Shown here: piece by piece, positions 38,777 to 47,872 of the stretch | Layout of the letters: every line of letters starts with the position of its first letter | How positions within the stretch are numbered: the stretch's first letter is position 1 | Origin: Streptomyces sp. ICC1 | GTDB lineage: Bacteria > Actinomycetota > Actinomycetes > Streptomycetales > Streptomycetaceae | NCBI RefSeq assembly: GCF_003287935.1 | Contig: NZ_CP030287.1 | Span: forward strand, 3,376,267 to 3,440,266 | DNA: 64,000 bases | Direction of reading: 5' to 3' | Program-made: the position numbers and the translations under genes | The notes under the pieces: generated by a model | What the model was told of the DNA's origin: nothing | Seen by the model: the letters and a program-made list of their open reading frames with translations, nothing else | Databases searched by the model: none

Positions 38777-41700
38777 ATGAGAAGGCACAACTGGAGATGG
38801 CGGGCCCTGGCCGCCTTGATCAGCACGGCCCTGCTGATGCTGGGCTGGCCCGCTCTCACCGCCGTGGCCGCCGGCGGACCGAGCATCTCGGCGGGCCGCC
38901 CCGCCGGCGCGAGCAGTACGAACGGCGGCTACACGGCCGCCAACGTCACCGACGGGAACCAGTCCTCGTACTGGGAGAGCGCCGGCTCGACCTTCCCGCA
39001 ATGGGTGCAGACCGACCTCGGGGCCACCACCCGGATCGACCAGGTCGTGCTCAAGCTCCCCGCGGGCTGGGAGAGCCGCAACCAGACCCTGTCCGTCCAG
39101 GGCAGCGCCGACGGCACCAGCTACAGCACCCTGGTGAGCTCGGCGACGTACACCTTCGGCCAGGGCGGGGGGAACACCGTCGCCATCGGCTTCCCCGCCA
39201 CCCAGACCCGGTACGTGCGGATCGACATCACCGCCAACACCGGCTGGCAGGCCGCCCAGCTCTCCGAGCTGGAGGTCCGCGCCCCCGGCGAGTCCGGGAC
39301 CAACCTGGCGCTCGGCAAGACGCTGACCGCCAGCACCAGCACCCAGTCCTACGTCGCGGGCAACGCCAACGACGGAAACACGGCCAGCTACTGGGAGAGC
39401 GTCAACAACGCCATGCCCCAGTGGCTCCAGGCCGACCTCGGCTCCTCCGTCCGCGTGGACAAGGTGGTCCTCAAGCTGCCCGAGAACTGGGGCGCCCGCA
39501 CCCAGACCCTCAAGATCCAGGGCAGTGCCAACGGCACGGACTACACGGACCTGACCGCCTCCAAGGCCTACGACTTCAACGCCGCCGGCGCGAACGCGGT
39601 GACGATCGCCTTCGACGCCACCACCACCCGCCACGTGCGCGTGTGGATATCGCTCAACTCCGTCCAGCCCGGCGGGCAGCTGTCCGAGCTGGAGATCTAC
39701 GGACCGACGACCGGGGACACCCAGGCCCCGACCGCCCCGACCGCACTCGCCTACAGCGAGCCCGCCACCGGGCAGATCAAGCTCACCTGGAACGCCTCCA
39801 CCGACAACACCGGCGTCACCGGCTACGACGTCTACGCCAACAACCAGCTGCGCACCAGCGTCGCCGGCAACGCCACCACCTACACCGACACCCAGCCGGC
39901 CTCCGCGAGCGTGACGTACCACGTCCGGGCCAAGGACGCGGCCGGCAACCAGTCGGCGAACAGCAACAGCGTCACCCGCGCCGGCGAGACCGGTGACACC
40001 CAGGCCCCGACGGTGCCGGGCTCCCTGGCCTTCACCGAGCCGGCGTCCGGCCAGATCAAGCTCACCTGGCAGGCCTCCACCGACAACGTCGGCGTCACCG
40101 GCTACGAGGTGTTCGCCAACAACGTGCCGGTCGCCACGGTCGCGGGCAACGCCACCACCCACACCGACACCCAGCCGGCCACCGCCACCGTGAGCTACTT
40201 CGTCCGGGCCAAGGACGCAGCGGGCAACCGGTCCGGGGACAGCAACTCCGTCACCCGCAACGGCAGCGGAGGCGGCGGCTCCAACCTGGCCGTCGGCAGG
40301 CCCATCAGCGGTTCCTCCGTGATCCACACCTTCGTCGCGGAGAACGCCAACGACAACAGCACCAGCACCTACTGGGAGGGCGCCGGCGGCGCCTACCCGA
40401 GCACCCTGACGGTCGCGCTCGGCTCCAACGCCGACGTGGACCGCCTGGTCCTCAAGCTGAACCCGGACAGCAGCTGGGGCACCCGCACCCAGAACATCCA
40501 GGTCCTCGGCCGCGAGCAGGGCGCCCCTGGCGTCACCAGTCTGGTCGCCGCCAAGGACTACGTGTTCAACCCGGCCGCCGGCTCGAACACCGTCACCATC
40601 CCGCTGAACGCCCGCGTCGCGGACGTGCAGCTGCGCTTCACGTCCAACACCGGCTCCTCCAACGGCCAGATCGCCGAGTTCCAGGTCATCGGCGTCCCGG
40701 CGCCCAACCCGGACCTCCAGGTCACGGCCCTCGGCGCGAGCCCGGCGGCCCCCGTCGAATCGGACTCCGTCACGCTGTCCGCCACCGTCAAGAACACCGG
40801 CCCGGCCCCGGCGGCCGCGACCGCCGTCTCCTTCCAGCTCGGCGGCTCCAAGGTCGCCACCGCCGGCGTGCCGGCCCTGGCCGCGGGCGCCACGGCGACC
40901 GTCACGGCCGGCATCGGCCCGCGCGACGCGGGCACGTACCCGCTGAGCGCGGTCGTCGACGAGGCGAACGCGGTGGTCGAGCAGAACGAGACGAACAACA
41001 GCCTCACCGGCCCGCCGCTCGTCATCCGGCCGGTCGACAGCTCGGACCTGGTGGCCTCGGCCGTCACCTGGTCGCCGAGCGCCCCGTCCGCGGGCCAGAC
41101 GGTCGACTTCTCCGTCACCGTCAAGAACCAGGGCACCGTGGCCGCCGCCGCGGGCACGCACCACGTCACCCTCACCCTGCAGGACGCGGGCGGCGCCACC
41201 GTCCGCACGCTGGCCGGCTCCTTCAGCGGCGCGCTCGCGGCCGGAGCCACCACGGCCCCCATCCCGCTCGGCAACTGGACGGCCGCCAACGGCAAGTACA
41301 CCGTCAAGGTGGTCCTCGCCGACGACGCCAACGAACTGCCGGTCAAGCGCGGCAACAACACCTCCACCAAGCCCTTCTTCGTCGGCCGCGGGGCGAACAT
41401 GCCCTTCGACACGTACGAGGCGGAGGACGGCGTGGTCGGCGGCGGGGCCAACGTCGTCGGCCCCAACCGCACCGTCGGCGACATCGCCGGCGAGGCCTCG
41501 GGCCGCAAGGCCGTGAACCTCGACGCGACCGGCGAGTACGTCGAGTTCACCACCCGCGCCGCCACCAACACCCTGGTCACCCGCTTCTCCATCCCGGACG
41601 CCCCGGGCGGCGGCGGCATCGACTCCACCATCAACGTCTATGTCAACGGCGTCCTCAAGAAGGCCCTGCCGCTGACCTCCAAGTACGCCTGGCTCTACGG

Positions 41701-43066
41701 CGCTGAGGCCGGTCCCGGCAACGCGCCGAGCGCGGGCGCGCCGCGGCACATCTACGACGAGGCCAACATCCTCCTCGGCGAGACCGTCCCGCAGGGCAGC
41801 AAGATCCGCCTCCAGAAGGACGCGGCCAACACCTCCACCTACGCGATCGACTTCGTGAGCCTGGAGCAGGCCACGGTCATCCCCAACCCCGACCCGGCGA
41901 CCTACACCGTGCCCGCCGGCTTCACCCACCAGGACGTGCAGAACGCCCTGGACAAGGTCCGCATGGACACCACGGGCAAGCTCGTCGGCGTCTACCTGCC
42001 GCCGGGCGACTACCAGACGGCGAGCAAGTTCCAGGTGTACGGCAAGGCCGTGCAGGTCGTCGGCGCCGGACCGTGGTTCACCCGCTTCCACGCCCCGGCA
42101 ACGCAGGACAACACCGACAACGGCTGGCGCGCGGAGGGCACCGCGAAGGGCTCGTCCTTCTCGGGCTTCGCCTACTTCGGCAACTACACCTCGCGCATCG
42201 ACGGTCCCGGCAAGGTCTTCGACTTCTCCAACGTGACCGACATGACCATCGACAACATCTGGAACGAACACCAGGTGTGCCTCTACTGGGGCGCCAACAC
42301 CGACCGGATCACGATCAAGAACTCGCGGATCCGCGACACCTTCGCCGACGGCATCAACATGACCAACGGCAGCACGGACAACCTCGTGACCAACATCGAG
42401 GCGCGCTCCACGGGTGACGACAGCTTCGCGCTGTTCTCCGCCATCGACGCGGGCGGCGCGGACATGAAGAACAACGTCTACGAGAACCTGAGCGCGATCC
42501 TGACCTGGCGCGCGGCCGGTGTGGCCGTCTACGGCGGCTTCAACAACACCTTCCGCAACATCTACATCGCCGACATCCTCGTCTACTCGGGCATCACGAT
42601 CAGCTCGCTGGACTTCGGGTACCCGATGAACGGGTTCGGGACCGACCCGACGACCTTCGAGAACATCTCGATCGTCCGGTCCGGCGGCCACTTCTGGGGA
42701 GCCCAGACCTTCCCCGGAATCTGGATCTTCTCGGCTTCCAAGGTGTTCCAGGGAATCCGGATCAACAACGTCGACATCATCGATCCGACGTACAGCGGAA
42801 TCATGTTCCAGACGCAGTACATCGGAGGGCAGCCCGTCAATCCCATCAAGGACACCATTCTGAAGGACATCACCATCACCGGGGCCAAGAAGAGCGGCGA
42901 CGCCTTCGACGCCAAGTCCGGGTTCGGCCTCTGGGCCAACGAGATGCCCGAGGCGGGACAGGGGCCGGCCGTGGGTGAGGTCACCATCCAGAACCTGAGG
43001 ATGGGCGACAACGCCGTGGACGTGCGCAACACGACCTCGACGTTCAAGATCAACCAACTGCCGTAG
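38777..43066 (+). CDS. Secreted multidomain GH87 alpha-1,3-glucanase / mycodextranase
   Basis: The protein has 1429 residues from the ATG with GAGG upstream. A signal peptide (RRHNWRWRALAALISTALLM..., cleavage near AVAA) is followed by two discoidin (F5/8C) domains (~32-310), two fibronectin-III domains (~320-497), a third discoidin (~505-640), two CARDB domains (~650-875), a CBM (YEAEDGVVGGG, ~875-1040) and a right-handed beta-helix (~1042-1429). In the helix, D1191 (ADGIN), D1214 and D1215 (GDDS) match the 23+1 spacing of the catalytic Asp triad in GH87 Agl-KA (D1067, D1090, D1091, from memory). It should cut alpha-1,3-glucan outside the cell. Binding modules suit insoluble fungal-wall or biofilm glucan. 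Confidence 0.85.
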   Translation: MRRHNWRWRALAALISTALLMLGWPALTAVAAGGPSISAGRPAGASSTNGGYTAANVTDGNQSSYWESAGSTFPQWVQTDLGATTRIDQVVLKLPAGWESRNQTLSVQGSADGTSYSTLVSSATYTFGQGGGNTVAIGFPATQTRYVRIDITANTGWQAAQLSELEVRAPGESGTNLALGKTLTASTSTQSYVAGNANDGNTASYWESVNNAMPQWLQADLGSSVRVDKVVLKLPENWGARTQTLKIQGSANGTDYTDLTASKAYDFNAAGANAVTIAFDATTTRHVRVWISLNSVQPGGQLSELEIYGPTTGDTQAPTAPTALAYSEPATGQIKLTWNASTDNTGVTGYDVYANNQLRTSVAGNATTYTDTQPASASVTYHVRAKDAAGNQSANSNSVTRAGETGDTQAPTVPGSLAFTEPASGQIKLTWQASTDNVGVTGYEVFANNVPVATVAGNATTHTDTQPATATVSYFVRAKDAAGNRSGDSNSVTRNGSGGGGSNLAVGRPISGSSVIHTFVAENANDNSTSTYWEGAGGAYPSTLTVALGSNADVDRLVLKLNPDSSWGTRTQNIQVLGREQGAPGVTSLVAAKDYVFNPAAGSNTVTIPLNARVADVQLRFTSNTGSSNGQIAEFQVIGVPAPNPDLQVTALGASPAAPVESDSVTLSATVKNTGPAPAAATAVSFQLGGSKVATAGVPALAAGATATVTAGIGPRDAGTYPLSAVVDEANAVVEQNETNNSLTGPPLVIRPVDSSDLVASAVTWSPSAPSAGQTVDFSVTVKNQGTVAAAAGTHHVTLTLQDAGGATVRTLAGSFSGALAAGATTAPIPLGNWTAANGKYTVKVVLADDANELPVKRGNNTSTKPFFVGRGANMPFDTYEAEDGVVGGGANVVGPNRTVGDIAGEASGRKAVNLDATGEYVEFTTRAATNTLVTRFSIPDAPGGGGIDSTINVYVNGVLKKALPLTSKYAWLYGAEAGPGNAPSAGAPRHIYDEANILLGETVPQGSKIRLQKDAANTSTYAIDFVSLEQATVIPNPDPATYTVPAGFTHQDVQNALDKVRMDTTGKLVGVYLPPGDYQTASKFQVYGKAVQVVGAGPWFTRFHAPATQDNTDNGWRAEGTAKGSSFSGFAYFGNYTSRIDGPGKVFDFSNVTDMTIDNIWNEHQVCLYWGANTDRITIKNSRIRDTFADGINMTNGSTDNLVTNIEARSTGDDSFALFSAIDAGGADMKNNVYENLSAILTWRAAGVAVYGGFNNTFRNIYIADILVYSGITISSLDFGYPMNGFGTDPTTFENISIVRSGGHFWGAQTFPGIWIFSASKVFQGIRINNVDIIDPTYSGIMFQTQYIGGQPVNPIKDTILKDITITGAKKSGDAFDAKSGFGLWANEMPEAGQGPAVGEVTIQNLRMGDNAVDVRNTTSTFKINQLP

Positions 43067-43109
43067 CGGGCGGCCCGTCAAGGGTCTGACCCGGAGCCCG
43101 ACCAAGAGA

Positions 43110-43142
43110 GCGGCGGGGCACCCCCTCGGGGTGCCCCGCCGC
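43110..43142 (+). terminator. Terminator of the GH87 gene
   Basis: A perfect 15-bp stem (43110-43124 with 43128-43142) with a 3-nt loop lies 43 bp after the stop. Confidence 0.8.
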
Positions 43143-43223
43143 TGCTCGGCGTGATCGCGCAGCCACCCGGGCGCAGGGGGTTCCGTACCGGATTCCGATG
43201 GGCCAAACTGGCCGTAATCGAAC

Positions 43224-43258
43224 TGCAAGGAACTTGCATTGTTTGCGCTACTCTTGCG
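43224..43258. promoter_or_regulatory. TTGCG-repeat operator upstream of the lacI gene
   Basis: CTTGCA (43233), TTTGCG (43242) and CTTGCG (43253) lie 9 and 11 bp apart, and TGCAAG-gaa-CTTGCA (43224-43238) is a perfect inverted repeat. The block ends three bases before the ATG at 43262, which fits autorepression. Confidence 0.6.
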
Positions 43259-43261
43259 CTC

Positions 43262-44281
43262 ATGACGCGACGACTTGCTCAAGTAGCGAAGAAGGTGGGG
43301 GTCAGCGAGGCAACGGTCAGCCGGGTGCTCAACGGCAAGCCGGGCGTCTCGGAGACGACCCGCCAGTCCGTGCTCACGGCCCTCGACGTCCTCGGCTACG
43401 AGCGCCCCACCCAGCTGCGCGGCGAGCGCGCCCGGCTGGTCGGCCTGGTACTCCCGGAACTGCAGAACCCCATCTTCCCGGCCTTCGCCGAGGTCATCGG
43501 CGGGGCGCTCGCCCAGCAGGGGCTGACCCCGGTGCTCTGCACGCAGACCACCGGCGGGGTGTCCGAGGCCGACTACGTCGAGCTCCTGCTCCAACAGCAG
43601 GTGTCCGGCGTCGTCTTCGCGGGCGGACTGTTCGCCCAGGCCGACGCCCCGCACGAGCACTACCGGCTGCTCCACGACCGCAAGGTCCCGGTGGTGCTCA
43701 TCAACGCCTCGATAGAGGACCTCGGCTTCCCGTGCGTGTCCTGCGACGACGCCGTCGCGGTCGAGCAGGCCTGGCGCCACTTGGCCTCGCTCGGGCACGA
43801 ACGCATCGGCCTGGTGCTGGGTCCGCCCGACCATATCCCCTCGCTGCGCAAGCTGGTGGCCGCCCAGACGGTGGCCGCGGCGGCCGGCTCCGAGCTGCCC
43901 GCCGAGCACGTGGAACGGGCGCTGTTCTCCCTGGAGGGCGGCCACGCGGCCACCTCCAGGCTGCTGGACCGGGGGGTGACGGGCATCATCTGCGCGAGCG
44001 ACCCGCTGGCCCTGGGGGCCATCAGGGCCGCCCGCCGCCGGGGTCTGAACGTGCCGGGAGAGGTCTCCGTCGTCGGCTACGACGACTCGGCCTTCATGAA
44101 CTGCACCGAACCCCCGCTGACCACCGTCAGGCAGCCCATCGAAGCCATGGGCAGGGCCGCCGTGGAGCTGCTCACCGCGCAGATCCAGGGGCACGCCGTG
44201 CAGCCCGGCGAGCTGCTCTTCGAGCCGGAGCTCGTGGTGCGCGGCTCCACGGCGCAGGTCCCGCGCCCCCGGCCCGCGTAA
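43262..44281 (+). CDS. LacI-family regulator, MalR-like
   Basis: The protein has 339 residues. The N-terminal LacI HTH (QVAKKVGVSEATVSRVLNGKPGVSETTRQSVLTALDVLGYERP) closely resembles Streptomyces MalR/Reg1 as I remember it. A periplasmic-binding-like sensor follows, ending ELVVRGSTAQVP. MalR represses maltose uptake and amylase genes through repeated CTTGCAG-type sites. The TTGCR repeats at 38621, 43233 and 44393 fit that behaviour. It probably controls the GH87 gene, itself and the ABC operon, sensing an alpha-glucooligosaccharide. Confidence 0.87.
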   Translation: MTRRLAQVAKKVGVSEATVSRVLNGKPGVSETTRQSVLTALDVLGYERPTQLRGERARLVGLVLPELQNPIFPAFAEVIGGALAQQGLTPVLCTQTTGGVSEADYVELLLQQQVSGVVFAGGLFAQADAPHEHYRLLHDRKVPVVLINASIEDLGFPCVSCDDAVAVEQAWRHLASLGHERIGLVLGPPDHIPSLRKLVAAQTVAAAAGSELPAEHVERALFSLEGGHAATSRLLDRGVTGIICASDPLALGAIRAARRRGLNVPGEVSVVGYDDSAFMNCTEPPLTTVRQPIEAMGRAAVELLTAQIQGHAVQPGELLFEPELVVRGSTAQVPRPRPA

Positions 44282-44310
44282 CACCCCGCTCCGCTCCGCC
44301 CCTCGAACTC

Positions 44311-44346
44311 AGGGCCCCGCAACGTCTGCTGACGTTTCGGGGCCCT
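44311..44346 (+). terminator. Terminator of the lacI gene
   Basis: AGGGCCCCG (44311-44319) pairs with CGGGGCCCT (44338-44346), with an inner AACGTC/GACGTT stem and a TGCT loop. GTTTT follows, a proper T-run. Confidence 0.85.
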
Positions 44347-44392
44347 GTTTTGCGTTCTCTGTCCGACCTGTCCGTCGCGCAACTGCCAAGGT

Positions 44393-44419
44393 CTTGCGAA
44401 ATCTGCGCGAGATATTGCG
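44393..44419. promoter_or_regulatory. TTGCG-repeat operator upstream of the sugar ABC operon
   Basis: CTTGCG (44393), TCTGCG (44402) and ATTGCG (44414) lie 9 and 12 bp apart, close to the other two sites. The block is about 90 bp before the lipoprotein gene. Confidence 0.55.
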
Positions 44420-44505
44420 TTCATCTGTCGGTGGTGGTTGAGTGTGCCGCGCTCGCCCCCACACTCGCCCCACGCCTCCTGCTTGATGCTCGAAGGGGAC
44501 CACCG

Positions 44506-45906
44506 ATGAGAACCAACATCCGCCGCACCACCGCGGCCGCCCTCGTCTCGGCGCTCGCCGTCACGGCCCTCGCGGCCTGCGGTACGAGTAGCGGTGGCGA
44601 CGAGGAGAAGAACCAGCCGACCGGCGGTTCCGCGGACGCCGCCGCGCCGCTCGACCCGAAGACCAAGGTCACCATCTCCATCGACTGCATGCCGCCCGCG
44701 GCGAAGGCGCCCGAGCTCAAGCAGTGGAAGGAGGACGTGGCGGCGTTCAACAAGCTCTACCCGAACGTCACGATCGAAGGCCGCTCCACCCCCGGCCAGT
44801 GTCTGGAGCCCCCGCGCTTCACGGCGATGCTCAAGGCCAAGTCGCAGCCCGACGTGTTCTACGCCTACTTCACCGACCTCAAGCAGGTCCTGGACAACGA
44901 CGGGGCCGAGGACATCTCGGCGTACGTCACGCCCAAGTCGGTCCCCGCCTTCGACGACGTCGACAAGAACGTCGTCAACACCCTGAAGGCGGACGGCAAG
45001 CTCTACGCCCTGCCCACCAGCAACTACACGATGGGCCTGCTGATCAACCGCAAGCTCTTCCAGCAGGCGGGGCTCAACCCCGACCAGCCGCCCCGCACCT
45101 GGGACGAGGTCCGCGCGGCCGCCAAGAAGATCGCGGCACTCGGCAACGGCACCTCCGGCTACGGCGAGTACAGCGTCGAGAACACCGGCGGCTGGCACTT
45201 CACCGCCGCGATGTACGGCATGGGCGGCGACATCGTCGGCGCCGACGGCAAGGCGGCCTTCAACAACCCGACCGGCAAGCAGGTCGTCGACAACCTCCGC
45301 GCCATGCGCTGGGAGGACGACAGCATGGGCAAGACCCAGCTGCTCAAGTGGGGCGACCTGCAGAAGCAGATGGCCTCGGACAAGCTCGGCATGTTCCTCG
45401 CCGCGCCCGACGACATCAGCTACATGGTCCAGCAGCTCTCCGCCAAGTACGAGAACTTCGGCATGGGCCCCATTCCCGGCGGCGCCGCGACGCTCGCCGG
45501 CGGCAACGGCTACATGATCAAGAAGGGCAGCTCGCCCGACAAGGTCAAGGCCGCCATCGCCTGGCTGAACTTCAAGACGCTCTCGGTCGGCAAGGGCCAG
45601 TTCCAGTACGACCGCAACAAGACCGACGGCCTGCCGGTCGGACTTCCGCAGCCCGCCTTCTTCACCGGCGCCAGCAAGGCCAAGGACGACGAGCTCAAGG
45701 CCGCCAACGCCACCATGCCCGTCGTCAACTTCAAGCCGTTCCTGGACAACCCGGTGCCCGGCAAGGCCGAGCCGGTGAAGGCCCAGGAGGTCTACAAGGT
45801 CCTCGACAAGGTGATGTCGGGCGTCCTGACGAACAAGGACGCCGACTCGGCGCAGCTCCTCGCGGAGGCCGAGAAGGCCGTCAACCAGGTGCTGGCCAAC
45901 CAGTAG
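44506..45906 (+). CDS. ABC sugar-binding lipoprotein
   Basis: The protein has 466 residues with a lipoprotein signal: a hydrophobic stretch ending LAACG gives the lipobox Cys. The solute-binding family 1 fold follows (PNVTIEGRSTPGQCLEPPRFTAMLKAKSQPDVFY). AAGGGGA lies upstream of the ATG. It heads an operon with two permeases and a GH13 enzyme, so an alpha-linked gluco-oligosaccharide is the probable ligand. No ATPase gene is present; Streptomyces sugar importers commonly share the MsiK ATPase encoded elsewhere. Confidence 0.92.
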   Translation: MRTNIRRTTAAALVSALAVTALAACGTSSGGDEEKNQPTGGSADAAAPLDPKTKVTISIDCMPPAAKAPELKQWKEDVAAFNKLYPNVTIEGRSTPGQCLEPPRFTAMLKAKSQPDVFYAYFTDLKQVLDNDGAEDISAYVTPKSVPAFDDVDKNVVNTLKADGKLYALPTSNYTMGLLINRKLFQQAGLNPDQPPRTWDEVRAAAKKIAALGNGTSGYGEYSVENTGGWHFTAAMYGMGGDIVGADGKAAFNNPTGKQVVDNLRAMRWEDDSMGKTQLLKWGDLQKQMASDKLGMFLAAPDDISYMVQQLSAKYENFGMGPIPGGAATLAGGNGYMIKKGSSPDKVKAAIAWLNFKTLSVGKGQFQYDRNKTDGLPVGLPQPAFFTGASKAKDDELKAANATMPVVNFKPFLDNPVPGKAEPVKAQEVYKVLDKVMSGVLTNKDADSAQLLAEAEKAVNQVLANQ

Positions 45907-46006
45907 CCGGACCGGCCGGGGAGGTCCGGGCGCGGCCTCCCCGGCCCGGACCCGCCCCCGCACCCCCGCATATCGATGGCGACGACCCACCAAGGAGCGA
46001 GCGGCG

Positions 46007-46915
46007 ATGTCGGCTCCCACCCTGTCCGGTAACTCCCGCGAGGAATTCGCCCGGGCGTTCAAGCGGAACCTCTCGGCCCACGGCTTTCTGATCGGCGCCG
46101 TCCTCTGCTTCTCCTTCTTCTCCTGGTACCCGATGGTCCGGGAGTTCCTGCTGGCCTTCCAGAAGACCGAGGGCGGCACCGTCCGCTGGGTCGGCTGGGA
46201 CAATTTCCGCTACGTCTTCAACGACCCGGCCTTCTGGCAGGCCTGGCGCAACACCCTGCTCTTCACCGGGCTCGCGCTGATCCTCGGCTTCGTCGTCCCG
46301 TTCGTCGTCTCGGTCGTGCTCAACGAATTCCGGCACGCGCAGGGATACTTGCGGCTGCTGGTCTACCTGCCGGTGATGATGCCGCCGGTGGCCTCGATCC
46401 TGCTCTTCAAGTACTTCTACGATCCCGGCTACGGCATCTTCAACAAGATCCTGGAATTCCTGCACCTGCCGGCGCAAGACTGGCTGCAATCCACCGATAC
46501 CGCGATGCTCTCCGTCGTCATCGCTTCCACGTGGATGAACATGGGCGGCGCGACCCTGATCTACCTGGCCGCCCTCCAGGGAGTCCCCGGCGAGCTCTAC
46601 GAGGCGGCCGAGCTCGACGGGGCCGGGGTGCTGCGCAAGATCTGGCACGTCACGATCCCGCAGACCAAGCTCATCCTCTCGCTGATGCTGCTCATGCAGA
46701 TCATCGCCACGATGCAGGTGTTCGTCGAACCCTTCATGCTGACCGGCGGCGCCGGCCCCGAGGGATCGACCACCACCGTCGTCGTCCTCATCTATCAGTA
46801 CGCCTTCAGCTTCAACCAGTACGGCGGCGCCGCGGCCCTGGGCCTGTGCCTGCTCGTCCTGCTCGCCGGCTTCTCCGCCGTGTACGTCCGGCTGAGCCGC
46901 GACAACGAGAACTGA
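46007..46915 (+). CDS. Sugar ABC permease (MalF-type)
   Basis: The protein has 302 residues and six membrane helices. The EAA loop is EAAELDGAGVLRKIWHVTIPQTK, which couples to the ATPase. AAGGAGCGAG lies before the ATG. It partners the next permease 13 bp downstream and the lipoprotein upstream. Confidence 0.92.
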   Translation: MSAPTLSGNSREEFARAFKRNLSAHGFLIGAVLCFSFFSWYPMVREFLLAFQKTEGGTVRWVGWDNFRYVFNDPAFWQAWRNTLLFTGLALILGFVVPFVVSVVLNEFRHAQGYLRLLVYLPVMMPPVASILLFKYFYDPGYGIFNKILEFLHLPAQDWLQSTDTAMLSVVIASTWMNMGGATLIYLAALQGVPGELYEAAELDGAGVLRKIWHVTIPQTKLILSLMLLMQIIATMQVFVEPFMLTGGAGPEGSTTTVVVLIYQYAFSFNQYGGAAALGLCLLVLLAGFSAVYVRLSRDNEN

Positions 46916-46928
46916 CGGGAGCACTCAC

Positions 46929-47804
46929 ATGGCAGAGCGCACGCTGATATCACCGGCCCAACTCGGCCGCACCCGGGGCAAGGTCCTCTACTGGACCGCC
47001 CTCGCCGTGGTGCTCATCGGCTTCACGGTCGTCTTCCTCGGGCCCCTCTACTGGATGGTCGTCAACGGCCTCAAGAGCACCCAGGAGTTCACCCAGGTCC
47101 CGCCGACCCTGGTGCCGGACTCCCTGCACCCCGAGAACTACTCGGCGGCCTGGCGGGTCATGGACCTCGCCAAGCTGCTGTTCAACACCCTCTACTACGC
47201 CTTCGGGGCCCTGGCCTTCCAACTCGTCCTCGACGTCGCCGCCGCGTACTCGCTGTCCAAGCTCCGGCCCGTCTTCGGCAAGGTCGTGCTCGGGATGATG
47301 CTGGCGACCTTGATGATCCCGGCCACCGTCCTGGTCGTACCGCAGTACCTCACGGTCCTGGACATGCCGATCATCGAGCGGAACCTGCTCAACACGCCCT
47401 GGGTGATCTGGCTGCCCTCGGTCACGAACGCCTTCAACATCTTCCTGTTGAAACGATTCTTCGACTCCATCCCCGGCGAGATCCTCGATGCCGCCGCCAT
47501 AGACGGGGCCTCCGCCCTGCGCACCCTGCGCTCCGTGGTCCTGCCGATGTCCCGGCCCGTCCTCGGCGTCGTGTCGATCTTCGCCATCGTAGGGGTCTGG
47601 AAAGACTTCCTCTGGCCCATGCTGACCCTCCCCGACCCGGCCCTGCAGACGCTCAACGTCGGCATCTACTCACTGGCCAGGGGGGTACCCGAGAACCATC
47701 TCGTCGCCGCGCTCGCGATGGCCTCGGCGCCCACGCTCATCATCTTCCTGATCTTCCAGCGCAACATCATGAGCGGCCTGACGGCAGGCTCCCTCAAGGG
47801 GTGA
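46929..47804 (+). CDS. Sugar ABC permease (MalG-type)
   Basis: The protein has 291 residues and six membrane helices. The EAA-like loop is DAAAIDGASALRTLRSVVLPMSRP and the C-terminus RNIMSGLTAGSLKG is typical of MalG-type permeases. It completes the importer with the upstream permease. Confidence 0.92.
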   Translation: MAERTLISPAQLGRTRGKVLYWTALAVVLIGFTVVFLGPLYWMVVNGLKSTQEFTQVPPTLVPDSLHPENYSAAWRVMDLAKLLFNTLYYAFGALAFQLVLDVAAAYSLSKLRPVFGKVVLGMMLATLMIPATVLVVPQYLTVLDMPIIERNLLNTPWVIWLPSVTNAFNIFLLKRFFDSIPGEILDAAAIDGASALRTLRSVVLPMSRPVLGVVSIFAIVGVWKDFLWPMLTLPDPALQTLNVGIYSLARGVPENHLVAALAMASAPTLIIFLIFQRNIMSGLTAGSLKG

Positions 47805-47872
47805 CCACCACCCCGAACCGCCGCCCTGCCCGGCCGCCCCCTGCGAAAAGAACGCCGTGAAAGGACCCCTCC

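Noticed and set aside
38732..44284. An 1850-codon minus-strand open frame
   Set aside because: It is the antisense of the GH87 and lacI genes, has no motifs and is a high-GC artefact.
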